Assembly (NCBI RefSeq): GCF_000005505.3
Contig: NC_016132.3
Span: 45,894,914 to 45,958,913, forward strand
DNA: 64,000 bases
Direction of reading: 5' to 3'
Source: Brachypodium distachyon
Lineage: Eukaryota; Streptophyta; Magnoliopsida; Poales; Poaceae
Within the stretch, counting starts at the first letter, position 1. The number at the start of each line of letters is the position of its first letter. The translations under genes were made by a program, and so were the position numbers. Shown piece after piece: positions 21,014 to 33,245 of the stretch. The notes below the pieces were generated by a model. It searched no databases. It had not been told where the DNA came from and was given only the letters and a program-made list of their open reading frames with translations.

Positions 21014-21024
21014 TAAATTCTCCT

Positions 21025-22144
21025 TAGTTCTGTAACAACCCTAGTGTTCTTACAACTAGCAAAAGAACCCGTGCGTTGCTACGGAACAACGAAAAATTGT
21101 ATCAAAACGTCAAATTAGATGTTGATGTGCTTCATGAGTACATATGTATATACCGATTATGATATGTTTATTTTCGTGGGCTATACACTGGTCTCTTTTT
21201 CACATGTCTTATTTTTATATTTCTCCTTGTCCTGCCCTCCTATTACTCCTACTCCGTACTTTATTTCTCAAATCTCTTCTCCCAACTTCTCGATCTCCTC
21301 TGACTATCATCTCCATCCACACTGAGTGCAAACTCCTGCTCTCCCCGTCCCGATTCATCCCGCCACCGAACATCACGCGGCCATGCGCGGCAGCCCGCTT
21401 GTGCGCATCGCCTCTGCCCGTCCACTCCCACGCGCCGTCTACTCCCACTTGCCGCCAGGTACGACTGTGCGCCGCCCACACATCACGTCCGACCACTGGT
21501 CGCCGCGCGCCACTGCCAGTCCGGAGGGCCACTGATGGCTCGCGCTGACGCAGTCCATGCTGCCTTGCGCGAGGCCACCGTCATCCCGGCCTCAGGCTCA
21601 TCCCATCGCCGTCCAAGTCCCGCAGGGAGCCACCGGCGCACACGAGCCGGTGGAGGCGGCGGTCGGAGCGCACGACGGAGCCGCGGGTCCGCATCCGCCT
21701 TCCACACACGGACGCCGCCGACGTGCATGAGCTGGTGGAGGTGACAAGAGCGGCGGCGGGCGAGATCCGAAGGGCGGCGGCGAGAGCCGGATCGGGCAGG
21801 GTGTGGGGGTGAGATTCGTAGGAGAGGAGGAGGAGCGAGGAGGGCTCTGTTGATTTCTTTTTTTCTTTTCTGGGCGTACGTGTTTTTTCTCCGCTTGGGG
21901 ACCGTCGGGAGCCGGGATTAAAAGATACGTGGGGACATCGATGGCAGATTCGTAATTTCGGTGAAGTGACGTACCGCGGCACCCGTATCATCACCACCAA
22001 CTCCAATTTAATATATTGGTATAGATTTGGTGGTGAACGTGTCCCAACTCCCAATCTGTTTTTCTCAACCTTACATTCCTTTTCTATTTTTACGCATACG
22101 TGCATATATTTGCATAACTCCTATTCCATATTCATGTGGAGTAT
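21025..22144. repeat. Likely repeat-derived intergenic block between the CASP-like gene and RRP40
   Basis: It begins near the phrase ACCCGTGCGTTGCTACGG, which recurs in variant form at 18458 (CCCGTGCTTTGCTACGG) and is a common grass repeat end. The core 21300-21780 is GC-rich with overlapping open frames in several phases and Arg/Ala-rich translations but no domain. Element type is not determined. Confidence 0.3.
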
Positions 22145-22211
22145 TTATATCGGGGCACTATTTTTTTTTAGAGCACACTATTTTTTTTTGAGACATTATA
22201 TCGGGGCACTA
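22145..22211. mobile_element. 35-bp poly(T) insert flanked by 16-bp direct repeats
   Basis: TTATATCGGGGCACTA occurs at 22145-22160 and again at 22196-22211. Between them is a 35-bp sequence with two T runs, reading on the minus strand as an oligo(A)-tailed fragment. This is the pattern left by an extremely 5'-truncated LINE-mediated insertion, about 230 bp upstream of the RRP40 start. Confidence 0.7.
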
Positions 22212-22442
22212 GAGTACGGCTGAATGCTGCGAAGAAAGGAACTTCGGCCCAAGGGCGCGAAGTGAAACAGCCCCAACAGGTGGTGTTTCGGCCTAGGCCC
22301 ATCTTTTCCTTCCTCTAGAAAAGGGCCCAACTTTCCTCTGCTAAGCACGGGCAACGGAGCGAGAAGCGCAGCCGCGCCGCGCGCAGAACACCCTACCCCA
22401 GCGTACACGCCGGCACGCTCACCCGCCCGCCGTCCCCGAGCA

Positions 22443-25400
22443 ATGGAGTCGAAAAAGCCGCCGCCGTCCGCCCTCGTCGACAACCACGTGGTAAAGCCTA
22501 TCCCTTCCATGCTTACCCCATTCTCGCGCTCGCTACCTCCGCAGATTTCGATTAACTCCCTCGCCTCGCCTCGCCGTCGACCCCCAGGTCCCCGGAGACG
22601 TCATCCTGGACCTCGCTGACATGACCAACCAGACAATCAAGCTCGGAGCGGGCCTGCGCCAGGTAAAACATATGGTGTTGTAAAGTGGGAAATGTTTTCC
22701 CGTCTGAGATTTAGGGATTAGGGTTTAACTGGGGTTCATTTGGCCAAATTTGGGTCATGAGGCTTACTAGTTATTCGGGCGGGTTTGCAGGATTATGACA
22801 CTATCCAGGCGACTAGTGCTGGGAGGCTTCGACTATCCAAGCCCAACAAGTACTGGGTGGAGAGCTCCCAGAAGAGGGTGAGGCCTCTGATTCGCTCATA
22901 GGTGCTTTTACATAATGGAAATTGATCCTATGTTGGACATCGTGGAAATTGATCCTATGTTGGAGATCCTATGTTTGTTTTGTTATTTTATTTGATAGTG
23001 GAACCCGGTTGCAAGATCGTATAGAAAAAAATGTTGGAGATCGTATGTGTGACTTTAATGTCTAAGTTATCAAAATCACTAATGTGTAGGTTAGAGCAAT
23101 TGTTGAGACTAAGATCATTTATATGATGAGATATGAAACTCTTGATTGATATGCTTGCTGTGTATATTGTAGCTATTGCATGCTTTTTTTGCCCAAGTAC
23201 TGAATTAACTTACAAAGTTGAGTTTTATCACACCTCATGATTGAGCTGAAGGGTATTTAAATTGTTACTCCTATTTGCGACCCTTTGCCAGGAGTAATAC
23301 TAAACTAACATGGCAGCTTAAAAATTGCTACCATTGTGGACTGGATTATGTTAATGCAATGCTATGCAACTTTTGGTACACCCCGACATGCATTTGTAGT
23401 TGGCATAGCTACCTTCTAACTATTCAGTATATTTTGTTTTGGTCTTTGCATTGAATCAAGTTACAACTCTTTGTTGCTTGAACAAGTTGATTTCTCTTCA
23501 GCTCTTCCAAGCACAGTTAATCAGTTTGAAAAAAAATGTAAACATATCTTTATGTATCTTCTTAACTACAGATTGTGAGATTGTGCATTCACTCTCCTTG
23601 TGTTTTGTTTCAGCAGCTGCCTATTCATGTGATTTTTTTTTGGCAGTATATACCTTCTGTAGAGGATACAGTTCTTGGTATTGTAGTCGACACCAAACCA
23701 GATGTAAGTATACATAAATTACTTGTAGAAGTACTTTCTAACTCTATTTCTAATTATATCACATCACATTTTTAACCAATTTATGTAATTCTGATGATAT
23801 GCCTGTCATTTCTATAGTTCAAGTATATATCCGAAATCAAAATGACTACTTGCAAATCTTACTACAGAACGCTGACCAAAATTTTAATCTTAGTTCTTAC
23901 ATTAATGAATGTATTCTGGCACGTATATGATGGGTTGGTGTGTAATTATTTCCTTTTTGCTGAGCTGGATTTTTATTATTGCAGAACTTCTTGGTGGACA
24001 TAAAGGGGCCTAATTTTGCCTTTTTACCAGTTCTTTCCTTTGAAGGTGGCACCAGGAGAAACATACCAAAGTTTGAGGTATGGCATTGGGTCATCAATGA
24101 CTGCTAAATATTTTCCAATCAATCATTTTTTTTTTCATGAAGCAGATGTTGGTGTTCTGCTTTTGTTGGGCATCATGGAAGGAACATTTGTTATGTTAGC
24201 CATTGAACTTTAACTATCTTGCATTGAAAATCTATTCAGTATATCATTTAATTGTAAGATACTAAATGAATACAACATGTACACATATTTTCATGACGGA
24301 TACAATAAGACTAATTTTGTGTTGTTAATCTTGGTATATTTTTCTATAACGTTGATCAAACTTAGAGAAGTTTGACTTGAGACAAACCTAAATGTACAAA
24401 TATTTTGAAACGGAGGGAGTACATTTTTAATTGACAAATATAGGTTGGTCTTTAAATTTCTGTGTGTTAAATTTTTTCTTTTGACATCGGTGACTCACTT
24501 ATTTGTTGATTTCGAACCTCCCACTGGTCATATACCAAAAGTCATTAGGGCCTTATGTAGTTTCAAATCCAATAACATGTACCTTGTGGTCTGTATACTG
24601 CTGTATTTTCTGAATTTTGGACCTGGATGTTATACTCAAGTAGGGGCATATTTGTTATGTCTATCTAATATGATCTTAGCTTGTAAATTGTAATGATGCC
24701 AAAAGGTGTTCCACAGTGTCGGGGCATAATATTTTGGTTTGCTCTCTTGAGCTTGATCCGCTGTTTATCATATATATGCACCTTACCATGGGTTTTCTCC
24801 TTCAGATTGGTACGCTAATTTATGCCCGAGTGGTGAAAGCAAATAGCATCATGAATCCAGAGCTTTCATGCATGGATGGTAACTTTTAATCTTATAATTC
24901 TGTGTTTGTATGCATTTAAAACTTGAAGTTCAAAAACATATGTTGGGAATCTTTATCGTCGGCTGTGAGAACATTTCACCTTGTGGGATTATACTATGTT
25001 GGGTTAAACTGTTGCTGTATATAAGTTCCCTGACACTGCTAGTGTTATCCATATATAACACTGGACTATCTTTCGCAGCTAGTGGAAAAGCCGCTGAATT
25101 TGGTCAATTGAAAAATGGATATATGTTTGACACATCAACTGGCCTGTCAAGAATGTGAGAAAAATGCATGCCATAATTTTTCAGTTATGCAGTAGCATTA
25201 CTTTTCCGTCTTGTATATTTATGTTGGTGTTTATAGGCTTTTAAGTTCCCCAACGTGTCCACTTCTGGAGGCCCTTGGGAAAAAACTATCATTTGAGATA
25301 GCTGTTGGACTGAATGGTCGAGTCTGGGTATGCTTCTGGTTTCTACCATTCTTTATTAACTATTTTCTTCTTTTTAAAGATTTGTAAAATTAGTAATGCA

Positions 25401-25552
25401 TGTTGTGCGTTATATTGTTTTATATCCTGTAGGTGAATGCTCCTTCGCCAAGTAATGTAATTGTTGTATCAACTGCAATTATAAGATCAGAATCTTATAC
25501 TCAAATACAACAAAAAAGTATGGTGGAAAATCTTTTGGTGAAACTCTCATGA
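22443..25552 (+). CDS. RRP40: Exosome complex component RRP40 (EXOSC3-type cap subunit), 239 aa
   Basis: Nine coding exons: 22443-22490, 22588-22662, 22791-22877, 23647-23703, 23985-24077, 24806-24878, 25079-25154, 25237-25327, 25433-25552. All junctions are GT-AG and frame is kept. RRP40 is one of three S1/KH cap proteins on the nine-subunit ring of the eukaryotic RNA exosome, which channels RNA to 3'-5' nucleases in nucleus and cytoplasm. Residues 17-68 form the N-terminal beta domain (VPGDVILDL, SKPNKYWVES), about 69-145 the S1 domain (YIPSVEDTVLGIVVD, GTRRNIPKFE), and about 150-230 the KH-type domain containing GLNGRVW. Length matches the family. Two retroposition scars flank or lie inside the gene (22161-22195 and 26091-26245). 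Confidence 0.93.
24336..24421. mobile_element. Truncated Stowaway-like MITE in RRP40 intron 5
   Basis: Only the right half is preserved, ending GAAACGGAGGGAGTA, with the internal TTTGACTTGAGACAAACCTAAA typical of one Stowaway subfamily. Confidence 0.55.
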
Positions 25553-26620
25553 TGGTAAGTCAGCACATCCCTTTCTAAACTTCAAAGTAAAAAATAAACA
25601 ATAAGTCCATGGTGCATGTTCACTACTTATAATGTGGGTTGGCACCGCCTTTTTCCTCAGTATGTAATGATAATATATGACTAGTTTATTCCCATGTGGA
25701 AAGTGTATTACACTGTGCTAAATGTTTTAACTTCTGGCAGTTCTCACCTTGAGCTCTCTGCATTTGATTTCTCCTACTAGGCAAAATAATCTTTCTGTTG
25801 TTTGATTTCTCACTTACTATTATATGACGCATTTGTTGGCTACATATGGTGGACCACAGCTGAAAATCATTTGACATATGCGAACTTATAGCTAAATGTA
25901 AACATCCGAGTCAGAAATGCGTATTGTGTTACATATGGGGGACATCATCATCTTACATGTTCAAAACTTGTTAAATGTAGACTCCGGAGTTATGAGTCCC
26001 GCATGCATATTCTTCCATATTTGCTTTGTCACTGGATTATTTGACACCATTTCATACTTCTTGACTTAATCATCGAGATATCATATATATATTTAGATGA
26101 ACAGGGACTTCCTCCCCGGCTCCATTTTATTGCAATGAAACCAACCGTCTCCAGCATCCAGCAAAAACAGTCTCCAAAATAAAGTTCGAAACTAAAAAAG
26201 CATACAGTAGCTAACAGCTAAACAACGAAGTCATAAACTACAGCTAGATATCATATATATTCTCCTGGGTAAAGGAGAAACTTGCACTCTATTTCTCATG
26301 TCGGCTGTTCTTGGTCAGAATTGTGGGAAAAATAATTGCTTTTACCTGTGCAGGGAACAGGACATACTCCGGCACTATGATGGGATTCAGAAGTACTGTT
26401 CGTTAATCGCCACAGCGATTCTTCAACCCGAAAGATGGGTAGTCATTGTCATGTACCCCAGAAGGGGATAGTGCGTGTATGGCACGTGAAATAGATGCAT
26501 TAAAAGGGCTAACGCTTTTTATGGTCTAGGCCTGAATTAACGGAAGAATGGTAATCTTTTTTAAACCAGAGTGCAATCTTGTACTTCCGCATACATGGTT
26601 ATTGGGTTAGATGTTAGAGA
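25553..26620 (+). other. RRP40 3' UTR with a predicted UTR intron
   Basis: The stop is followed two bases later by a strong donor (GTAAGT at 25555) and an acceptor-like TGTGCAG ending at 26353, so the 3' UTR is probably spliced. The intron hosts a retroposed insert. UTR end is not defined by a clear signal. Confidence 0.45.
26091..26245 (-). mobile_element. LINE-like 3' fragment with 15-bp target duplication
   Basis: Direct repeats AGATATCATATATAT at 26076-26090 and 26246-26260 flank 155 bp. On the minus strand the insert contains TTGCAATAAAATGGAGCC and resembles 3' ends of grass LINEs; its own tail is not a clean poly(A). Confidence 0.65.
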
Positions 26621-28177
26621 TTTGCACAAGGTTGCGTGCTGCTCTGCGGAAAGACGATTTTTTTTTTAGGGAAGATTGATGGTATATAAACTAGATCAGC
26701 CGAACTGCTGCCCAACATGTTATCTCTCGCTCCATCCGTTCCGTAGTGTTTGCTAATTTAGTATAAAGTTGTGCTACATCACGGACACTTATTATGCATT
26801 GGAGAGAGTATTTTCTTTTGATGTGAAAACGACGGGATTGGGTTGTGTCGTAACGATCCATCAAGATTGACTTTTTAGGGTAACTTTATGCGTGTGAGCT
26901 TCGTTAGCCATATGCCATGTAATTTGCCACATTTTCTGGCTTTCTGCGGCGGCGTCTAATCCGGGTTAACTAGGGCAACAGTTGTTGGAAAAGGGTTTGG
27001 GCTTGAACATCAGCGTCAGGCCTAAAAACTTTACTCATGCTGCTTTTTGACAGCCTTGGTTATCTACAAGCGTCATCAAATTAGCTTTCTTGTAACTTGT
27101 AAGTTGGACAAACTAGTTGATATGGTTTCTTCCCCGTATCATCGTCGTCACCTGGCTCTTCTCGGCAAGTGGCGGTGGCGGCGTCTCGCGGCCTTTGCAC
27201 ATCGTGCTGGCATTTCACCAAAGTAGTATATACGCTTTTAAGCCGCACAAGGCACAAACGTGACGCCTGCCGACTTCCTTAAAAACTGTCCATCCTTCCC
27301 ACGCCGTTCGCCCGACAGGTCGGCGCCGTCGCCCGCCCGCGCCGAATGCCCAGCCGACACGCACCGCATCTGCATATGGCGGCGCACACTTTCTAGCCCC
27401 CTCGTCTCGTCGTCGGCCTTTCAACTTTTCGTCCTTATCTCAAACCCTCTTCGTGTGATGTGTATGGCATGCACGGCCCCTCCACCTGACGTGACGTGTG
27501 TGTGTTGTGTGCGTGCAAAATTCTGAAACTGGCTTTGGATTTCGATTCGCGTCGGAGAACGACACAGGGCGCTCGTGGCTCGCACCCGCCTGCCTTTCCC
27601 CTCCCTCTTCGCTCTCATTCGCACCAGGAACTGCTTCAGATTTCTCCCGGTGAGCTCCCTCTCCGTCTCTTCCCTCCCCCGCCCTGCGTGGGTTCCCGTG
27701 TTTCTCGCAGGTGTCCACGGGTCGGCAGTGCCTCGGCTCCAGGGGAGAGTAGATTTTTCTTTTTCTTTTTCTTTTCTGAGGATACAAAGAAGATGAGGGG
27801 AAAGTAAGGATGGGTTCCTGCCTCAAGGTGGTATCTTGTCCTAGTATGGTAGGCAGTTCGTTTGCTTGCTGGGATGGTGAGCTGCACAGCGCCTAATCAT
27901 TGTTGAGCAAATAAACAGAGCCTAACAGTAAGTCGAATTGAGGCTTTGAGCGGGGTGGAGCGAAGGTTTTGGAGTTGCGCGCTTACCACGTCTAGATGAT
28001 GATATTCATTTCTTTATTAGGAGTATTTAGTTTGGCTCACTGATGCTTAAAGCGTGCTGGTGTTACTGATATCTCCTGAAACTGCTTCAAAAGATATCAG
28101 TCCTTTCTGTGTTCCTAATTGATTCGAGTTTTTCTCGGTTTCCAGGTTCAAATTGGATGCCTTGAGCGGCCCGAGCC
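26621..28177. other. RRP40-AMSH intergenic region and AMSH 5' UTR
   Basis: A short MITE-like piece (26727-26811, TCCATCCGTTCCGTAG...GGAGAGAGTA) lies first. 27260-27640 is GC/CT-rich promoter or leader sequence. A likely 5' UTR intron runs from a GTGAGC donor near 27650 to an AG at 28145, placing the coding start 32 bases into the next exon. No other gene. Confidence 0.4.
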
Positions 28178-31100
28178 ATGAGCAGCGCAAGGTATGCCAT
28201 ACTACTAATCTCTTCTGCACTTCAACTCTATTTCTGCTAACAAGATAATGAATTCATGACATATTGACATGTCATGCTGAATATCAGATTCGAAAGCAGT
28301 GGGCGAAAATGGCAGACACATTCAACAGCAGGTAGTAAAACAATGTATTTAGCTACTGCAGATGCTAAACAGATCGCCCACTGCCAACTTAATCTTCCGA
28401 GAGCAATAGATCCCAATGTTGGTTCCTACCCTGTGAAGCACCACTACCCGTCTCCTATTGTTTCCTGGATAGAAGACCTTTCGAGCTTTAGTGATGTTTC
28501 TTTTAGCGATAATGCCGAATATGTGGACGATCAATCAAGGCCTTCAGTGGGGCAGTCTTCTGCATCCAACAATTTGCATGACATGCAAATCGTACGTTTT
28601 ACATCATTTCTCATCCTTAGCTGAGTGTGAAGACACTGATTTTTTTTGTATTTATGGAATAACCTGTTTATATGTGTTCTTCAGTCGGTAAGACTGACAG
28701 ATGAATTCATGGAACTTGCAAAGGAGAACACAAGCAATAATTTGGAGACCTGTGGAATTCTTGGTGCTTCATTTGTAAGTGTAGCGGGAAGAATAATTTA
28801 CCAACGAGTGCACTCACAATCATGATATCTTATGATTTTGACCATAATTCATTTTGTGTTTATTTGCAGAGTGATGGAACTTACTATGTGACAATGTTGA
28901 TCATACCAAAGCAAGATGCAACTGCTCATTCAGTATGTCAGTAATTGAATGGTTTGAGAAAATGAATTGTGTGCTTAGATTTGTATTCTTACTTTATATA
29001 TCTTTGTTTTATTTGCCCTCATGTAAAATTCTGAAGCCGTGCCTTTTTCCAAATGAAGTGTCAAGCTTTTAATGAGGAGGAGATACATGCCATATTGTCA
29101 GAGCAGTCACTTTACCCTGCTGGGTGGATACATGTATACATTTTTAGCTTTTCTTTATTTCGTTGAATTCAATTTCTTATAGGTTCAATGTGATAAATGA
29201 AAGAAGTATGTACCTATGTATAAGTATTCCGTCTCAAATAGTCCAAAAGAGATGGATATGCTGAGAAATCTTATTGTTATATCCTGTAGTCTGCCAAATT
29301 AGGATGAGTATTCTCGCTCTCTGTGTTTACATTTCTGTGGAATATGGAAAGATGAGCTAGATAAGAGGAAAAAATTAATCGGAAATAGCACATTTCGTTA
29401 CTAACTGTTCTGTTAATTCTTATCCATTAGAAGTTAGGATGACATATAAAGGACAAGCTGCTTTTACACAAGCTGAACCTAGCAGCACAGAATCCATCTT
29501 TCTGCACGAATCTTACTTTTACTTTTACATGCAATGGTCACTGTAATTCAACAATTGACAAGAATTTTCTATGTCATTTTCCAGACTCACCCTTCACAAA
29601 CATGCTTCCTATCATCGATCGATTTGCATACTCAATACTCTTACCAGGTAAATAAATAAGTTTCTTCATGCTTATCAGTTAAGGATATTACCCCTTGTGA
29701 CGGTAGAAATTTTTTATCTATCTTTTTCCAATGAGAATTCCCCATCATCATATATTATGGATATCCTACATGAAAGAAATAGGTGAGAGCATTAGGTAGG
29801 ACTTCAACTTACTGGAGCTTCCAATTTTTCACTTTAGTAAACAGATGATTTTAGTTAGTATGGAAGAATGCACACATGAACCTTTTGAATTATTAGTATG
29901 TTGTTACCTATGTGACTGTAGGATCACTTTAGGGCCCGTATGCTGTTAGGTATAAAACAGAGAGAGAAAAAATGAGATCTTCTTTTCTCCAACATTAATT
30001 CGAACGTATAAAATATCCTTTTTTGCTCAGTTGTCAACTTGTTACTTTGTTATGCCGTTAGGCACTTTAGGGCCATATATACCTTGTTCGTTTTGCCCAC
30101 CTGCCAATTCACAAATAGTCCAATACACAAAAGGGCAAAGGCAGGACAGTATGGGATGGAAGTTGCTATGATGCTTCAATTTTTCGAGACATTAAGCTTA
30201 TTATATACTCCCTTTATTCCAAGATATAAAGCATATAATTTTTTGTAAATATTTTAGTTTGACCAAAGTTGGCGACGTATCAGGTGAAAACCTATATTCA
30301 GTTAAAACTTGGAAATTTCCAACCTCAGCCATTAGATCTCAAATAAACGGCTCAGATGAAAGGTGGAACCTCTAATCACTTATTGGCATTTTATAAAAAA
30401 AAACACGAGGTGGGATTCTCTAGTTTTTTTCCTTCATAAAATACATTTAAGTGATTAGAGATTCCACCTTTTATCTCATCCGTTTGTTTAAGATCCAATT
30501 GCTAGGATTGAAAGTTTTCAAGTTTTCACTGGATAGAGGTTTGCACTTGATATGTTCTCGACCTAATTTGTTGAAAAAGATATCAACATCTATGATGGAC
30601 TACTAATATTGATATGTTAGTGTAGATGTTGATAGTTTTTTCCTATAAGTTTGGTCAAGCTATAAAAAGTTGACTTAGGACAAAATTTATACGCTTTATT
30701 TGAAGGGTGTAAATTTACTTGCCAAACAAAAGCCTGACCTGACTGAAGCTAGCGTGATGAAAATATTTGATATTGATTTGATATCATAGATGCTGATATC
30801 TTTTTCTATAAGCTTGGTCGATCTTTAAAAGTTTGACTAACGAAAAAAAGTGCTTTGTTGGGAGAGTGTAAATTTACTTGCACAAAAAAGCATGACCTCA
30901 CTGAAGTTAGGTGATTGATTTTTTCCCAGTTTTGAACTAAACTATCCAACATTGGTAAAACCTGAGTCTAGCTCAGAACTAGTGTCCTTCTGTAACGATC
31001 TGTCATGAGCTTACGCTGATACAACCATGCCTTCCTCGTTGCGGACATTAAAACGTCTACTTTGTGCAGGTTATGTTCCCAGAAGCTGTTGCCATTGTGG

Positions 31101-31457
31101 CTGCTCCCACTGATCCTACTAGGCAGGTGTTTCTTCCTCAAAGTTACAACAGTTAACATAAACTGGGCTGCCATGCATAATTCTGCTATACCTAATAGCA
31201 TTCGGTTGTGCAACCTGGCTAACATTACCGTAGAATGAAATCTGAGTCTTGCTTCTGTTCTCAAATCCTCCAGGAGCTATGGAATATTCAGGCTGACAGA
31301 TCCAGGAGGGATGGATGTGCTCAGGGAGTGCAGCGAGAGTGGGTTCCACACTCACCGAGAGACAACGGATGGCGGTCCAATATATGAAACCTGCTCCAAG
31401 GTGCACTTCAAACCTAATTTGCGGTTTGAGATTGTCGATCTGCGTTCTGGTGCGTGA
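28178..31457 (+). CDS. AMSH2: AMSH-like ubiquitin thioesterase without MIT domain (AMSH2-type), 281 aa
   Basis: Coding exons 28178-28191, 28288-28591, 28685-28774, 28870-28932, 29059-29133, 29585-29647, 31070-31122 and 31274-31457. AMSH proteins are JAMM/MPN+ zinc metalloproteases that cut Lys63-linked ubiquitin chains on endosomal cargo. The catalytic set is complete: Glu127 in ETCGILG, then H182-T-H184-P...D195 in GWIHTHPSQTCFLSSID. The C-terminal CSKVHFKPNLRFEIVDLR segment is characteristic of AMSH. There is no N-terminal MIT domain; residues 1-106 are low in recognisable features. Size and architecture fit plant AMSH2 rather than AMSH1/3, which is why I give that symbol, with moderate certainty. 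Intron 7 needs a GC donor (ACTAG|GCAGGT at 31123); the nearby GT would shift the frame. Intron 6 (1.4 kb) carries nested MITEs. Confidence 0.9.
30206..30712. mobile_element. Stowaway-like element containing a second foldback MITE (AMSH intron 6)
   Basis: The outer element starts TACTCCCTTTATTCCAAGATA and ends TTTGAAGGGTGTA. Inside it, 30283-30545 is a foldback element whose ~100-bp arms (left GTGAAAACCTATATTCAG, right reversed GTGCAAACCTCTATCCAG) diverge by roughly a quarter. A diverged copy of the outer right end recurs at about 30750-30915. Confidence 0.6.
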
Positions 31458-32539
31458 GCGTTGTAACCAGGCGTACCCGCTCGTGTCTCTCTGTGTACTG
31501 CTTTCTGGCATAGTAGTATGTATATAAGACATGTATCCTACATCATAGATCTTATAGTTTACTGTTCATCGGCTTGATGGGCCGGTGCAAAAACTTGTCT
31601 TACTGACCGGTAATGTCAACTAAATTCTGAACTCTTTGGTCGTAATGTGGTGTACCTGAAAAATATAGCAACGCTCATCTGATGTATTTTGTGTATATCA
31701 TGAAGCCCAGTGACTAGCACTGGTTGTCTTTGGAATCGACGGAAAACGTGGCCCGAAAGATAGCGCCTGTTTGCAGTATTGTCAGGTTAAGCATAAATAC
31801 TCATTGGAGTTTGCCATTGTAAGCATTTACATTGTCCAAGCAAGTTTTTTTTATAGATCAAAAGGGCTTTAAAGCCCCTGTTCCATTCATCTTTTCGATA
31901 AACGAAACAGCTGTTCGTCTGCCTCAGCAGATAGTGCAGGTGAAATATTCAGGTCTACAGACCTCAAGGCAGTTTCAGAGCAGAACTATCCTATTACAGA
32001 ATTGCAAATTTAACTAAGATTATCCAGCGCATTGTGCCATATATCTCAAGGTAACAGAGGCGATCTAGAAGGCCTTCCATCAAGTAGATCCATCGTGTAG
32101 CTTCATCAACTGGATGCCCTGGCAGGCGCTCATTGTCAGCATCGAGACGGCCGCCCTCCTTTTCTTCAGCCTGGAAGAAGCCTTGAAATCTCCATCGACT
32201 TGACTTCCAGTTGTTGCAGAATATGCTCCAGGGCAGGAGTATGCCCACCCTTTCTCCAAACTGTTTGCTGAATCTTCAGGAGTACTTTGTTCGCCTGTAT
32301 CCGAGGCCCCCGATATACGGAGTACTATGATTATGTGACAGAAGTAGCTGACTCGCTCAGTTATCAGTTTGAACTTTACATGCGTAGCATTGAAAATGAT
32401 ACTTAGGAGCACATTGTGCACTGCAAAGGGTCATGACAGAGGTGAAGCTGTACTCCAGTTAATTTCCATAATAAAATAAATGGTAAAGATCGGAATAAAC
32501 CCAACCTAGTTACTGTACCTAGGATAGATGGGTCACTTT

Positions 32540-32870
32540 GGGTGTGTTTGGATTCTCAGCTGGTCTGGCTTAGCTGGGCAAGGAAATTCCTAGTTAGGAC
32601 CGGTTACAACCTGCAAGTTAGGCTAATTATTTGGTTCACTTGTCTAGCAACTAGCTAACGATGAACAAGAGTACAGTTAGTGGAGCAGTTATCTTCACCG
32701 CTCAGCTTCTTGCCGCTGGAGGAGAGCCGAATTGGCTCTCCCGGCCGGGCAAGCATTTTCTAGCCCATCTTGACTAGTTTGCTGGGCACAGCTGGCTTTT
32801 ATTTTTCTACCAAACGCCTACCTTTGCTAAGCAAGGCTATAACTAATTTTGCTTAGGATCCAAACGCACC
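32540..32870. mobile_element. MITE, ~330 bp
   Basis: Imperfect inverted ends GGGTGTGTTTGGATTCTCAGC (left) and GGTGCGTTTGGATCCTAAGC (right, reversed). Non-coding; target duplication not evident. Confidence 0.55.
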
Positions 32871-33210
32871 ATTTATTCTCCTATTTGTTGAACCTTGTAC
32901 CGTCTGTTTGGGAGTGGAGCACGAACAGTCGCGAGGCTAGTTGCATTCTGCAAAATGGTAACGGAGCAGCACGGAAACAGAATTGGCAACGTGCGGGTAG
33001 TTCTCGAATGCACAACCCATATCATTGAGTGGAGCGCTGGAACATCATCAGTAGGCAGCCACTTCTCCCGAGTCCCGAATGCACGCGCACGTCTACCTAC
33101 AGGGCAGACACGCCACACGCGCACGGCTGTGGCTGTCAATCAGGGAAGAGCATCCCTGAACTACCATTCGAAGATGGCCGCGGTAGCATTTCAGGGCGGA
33201 GAGTTCAACG

Positions 33211-33245
33211 CCACGCCACGCCACGCCACGCCGCGCCACGCCACG
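33211..33245. repeat. (CCACG)7 pentanucleotide microsatellite
   Basis: Seven tandem CCACG units, the fifth being CCGCG. Confidence 0.85.

Noticed and set aside
21144..21744. GC-rich overlapping frames between the CASP-like gene and RRP40
   Set aside because: Low complexity in all frames, no domain, no splice context; probably repeat-derived.
31832..32421. Minus-strand gene downstream of AMSH
   Set aside because: Short frames only; the T-rich left edge suggests a retroposed fragment, and I could not find a convincing target duplication.
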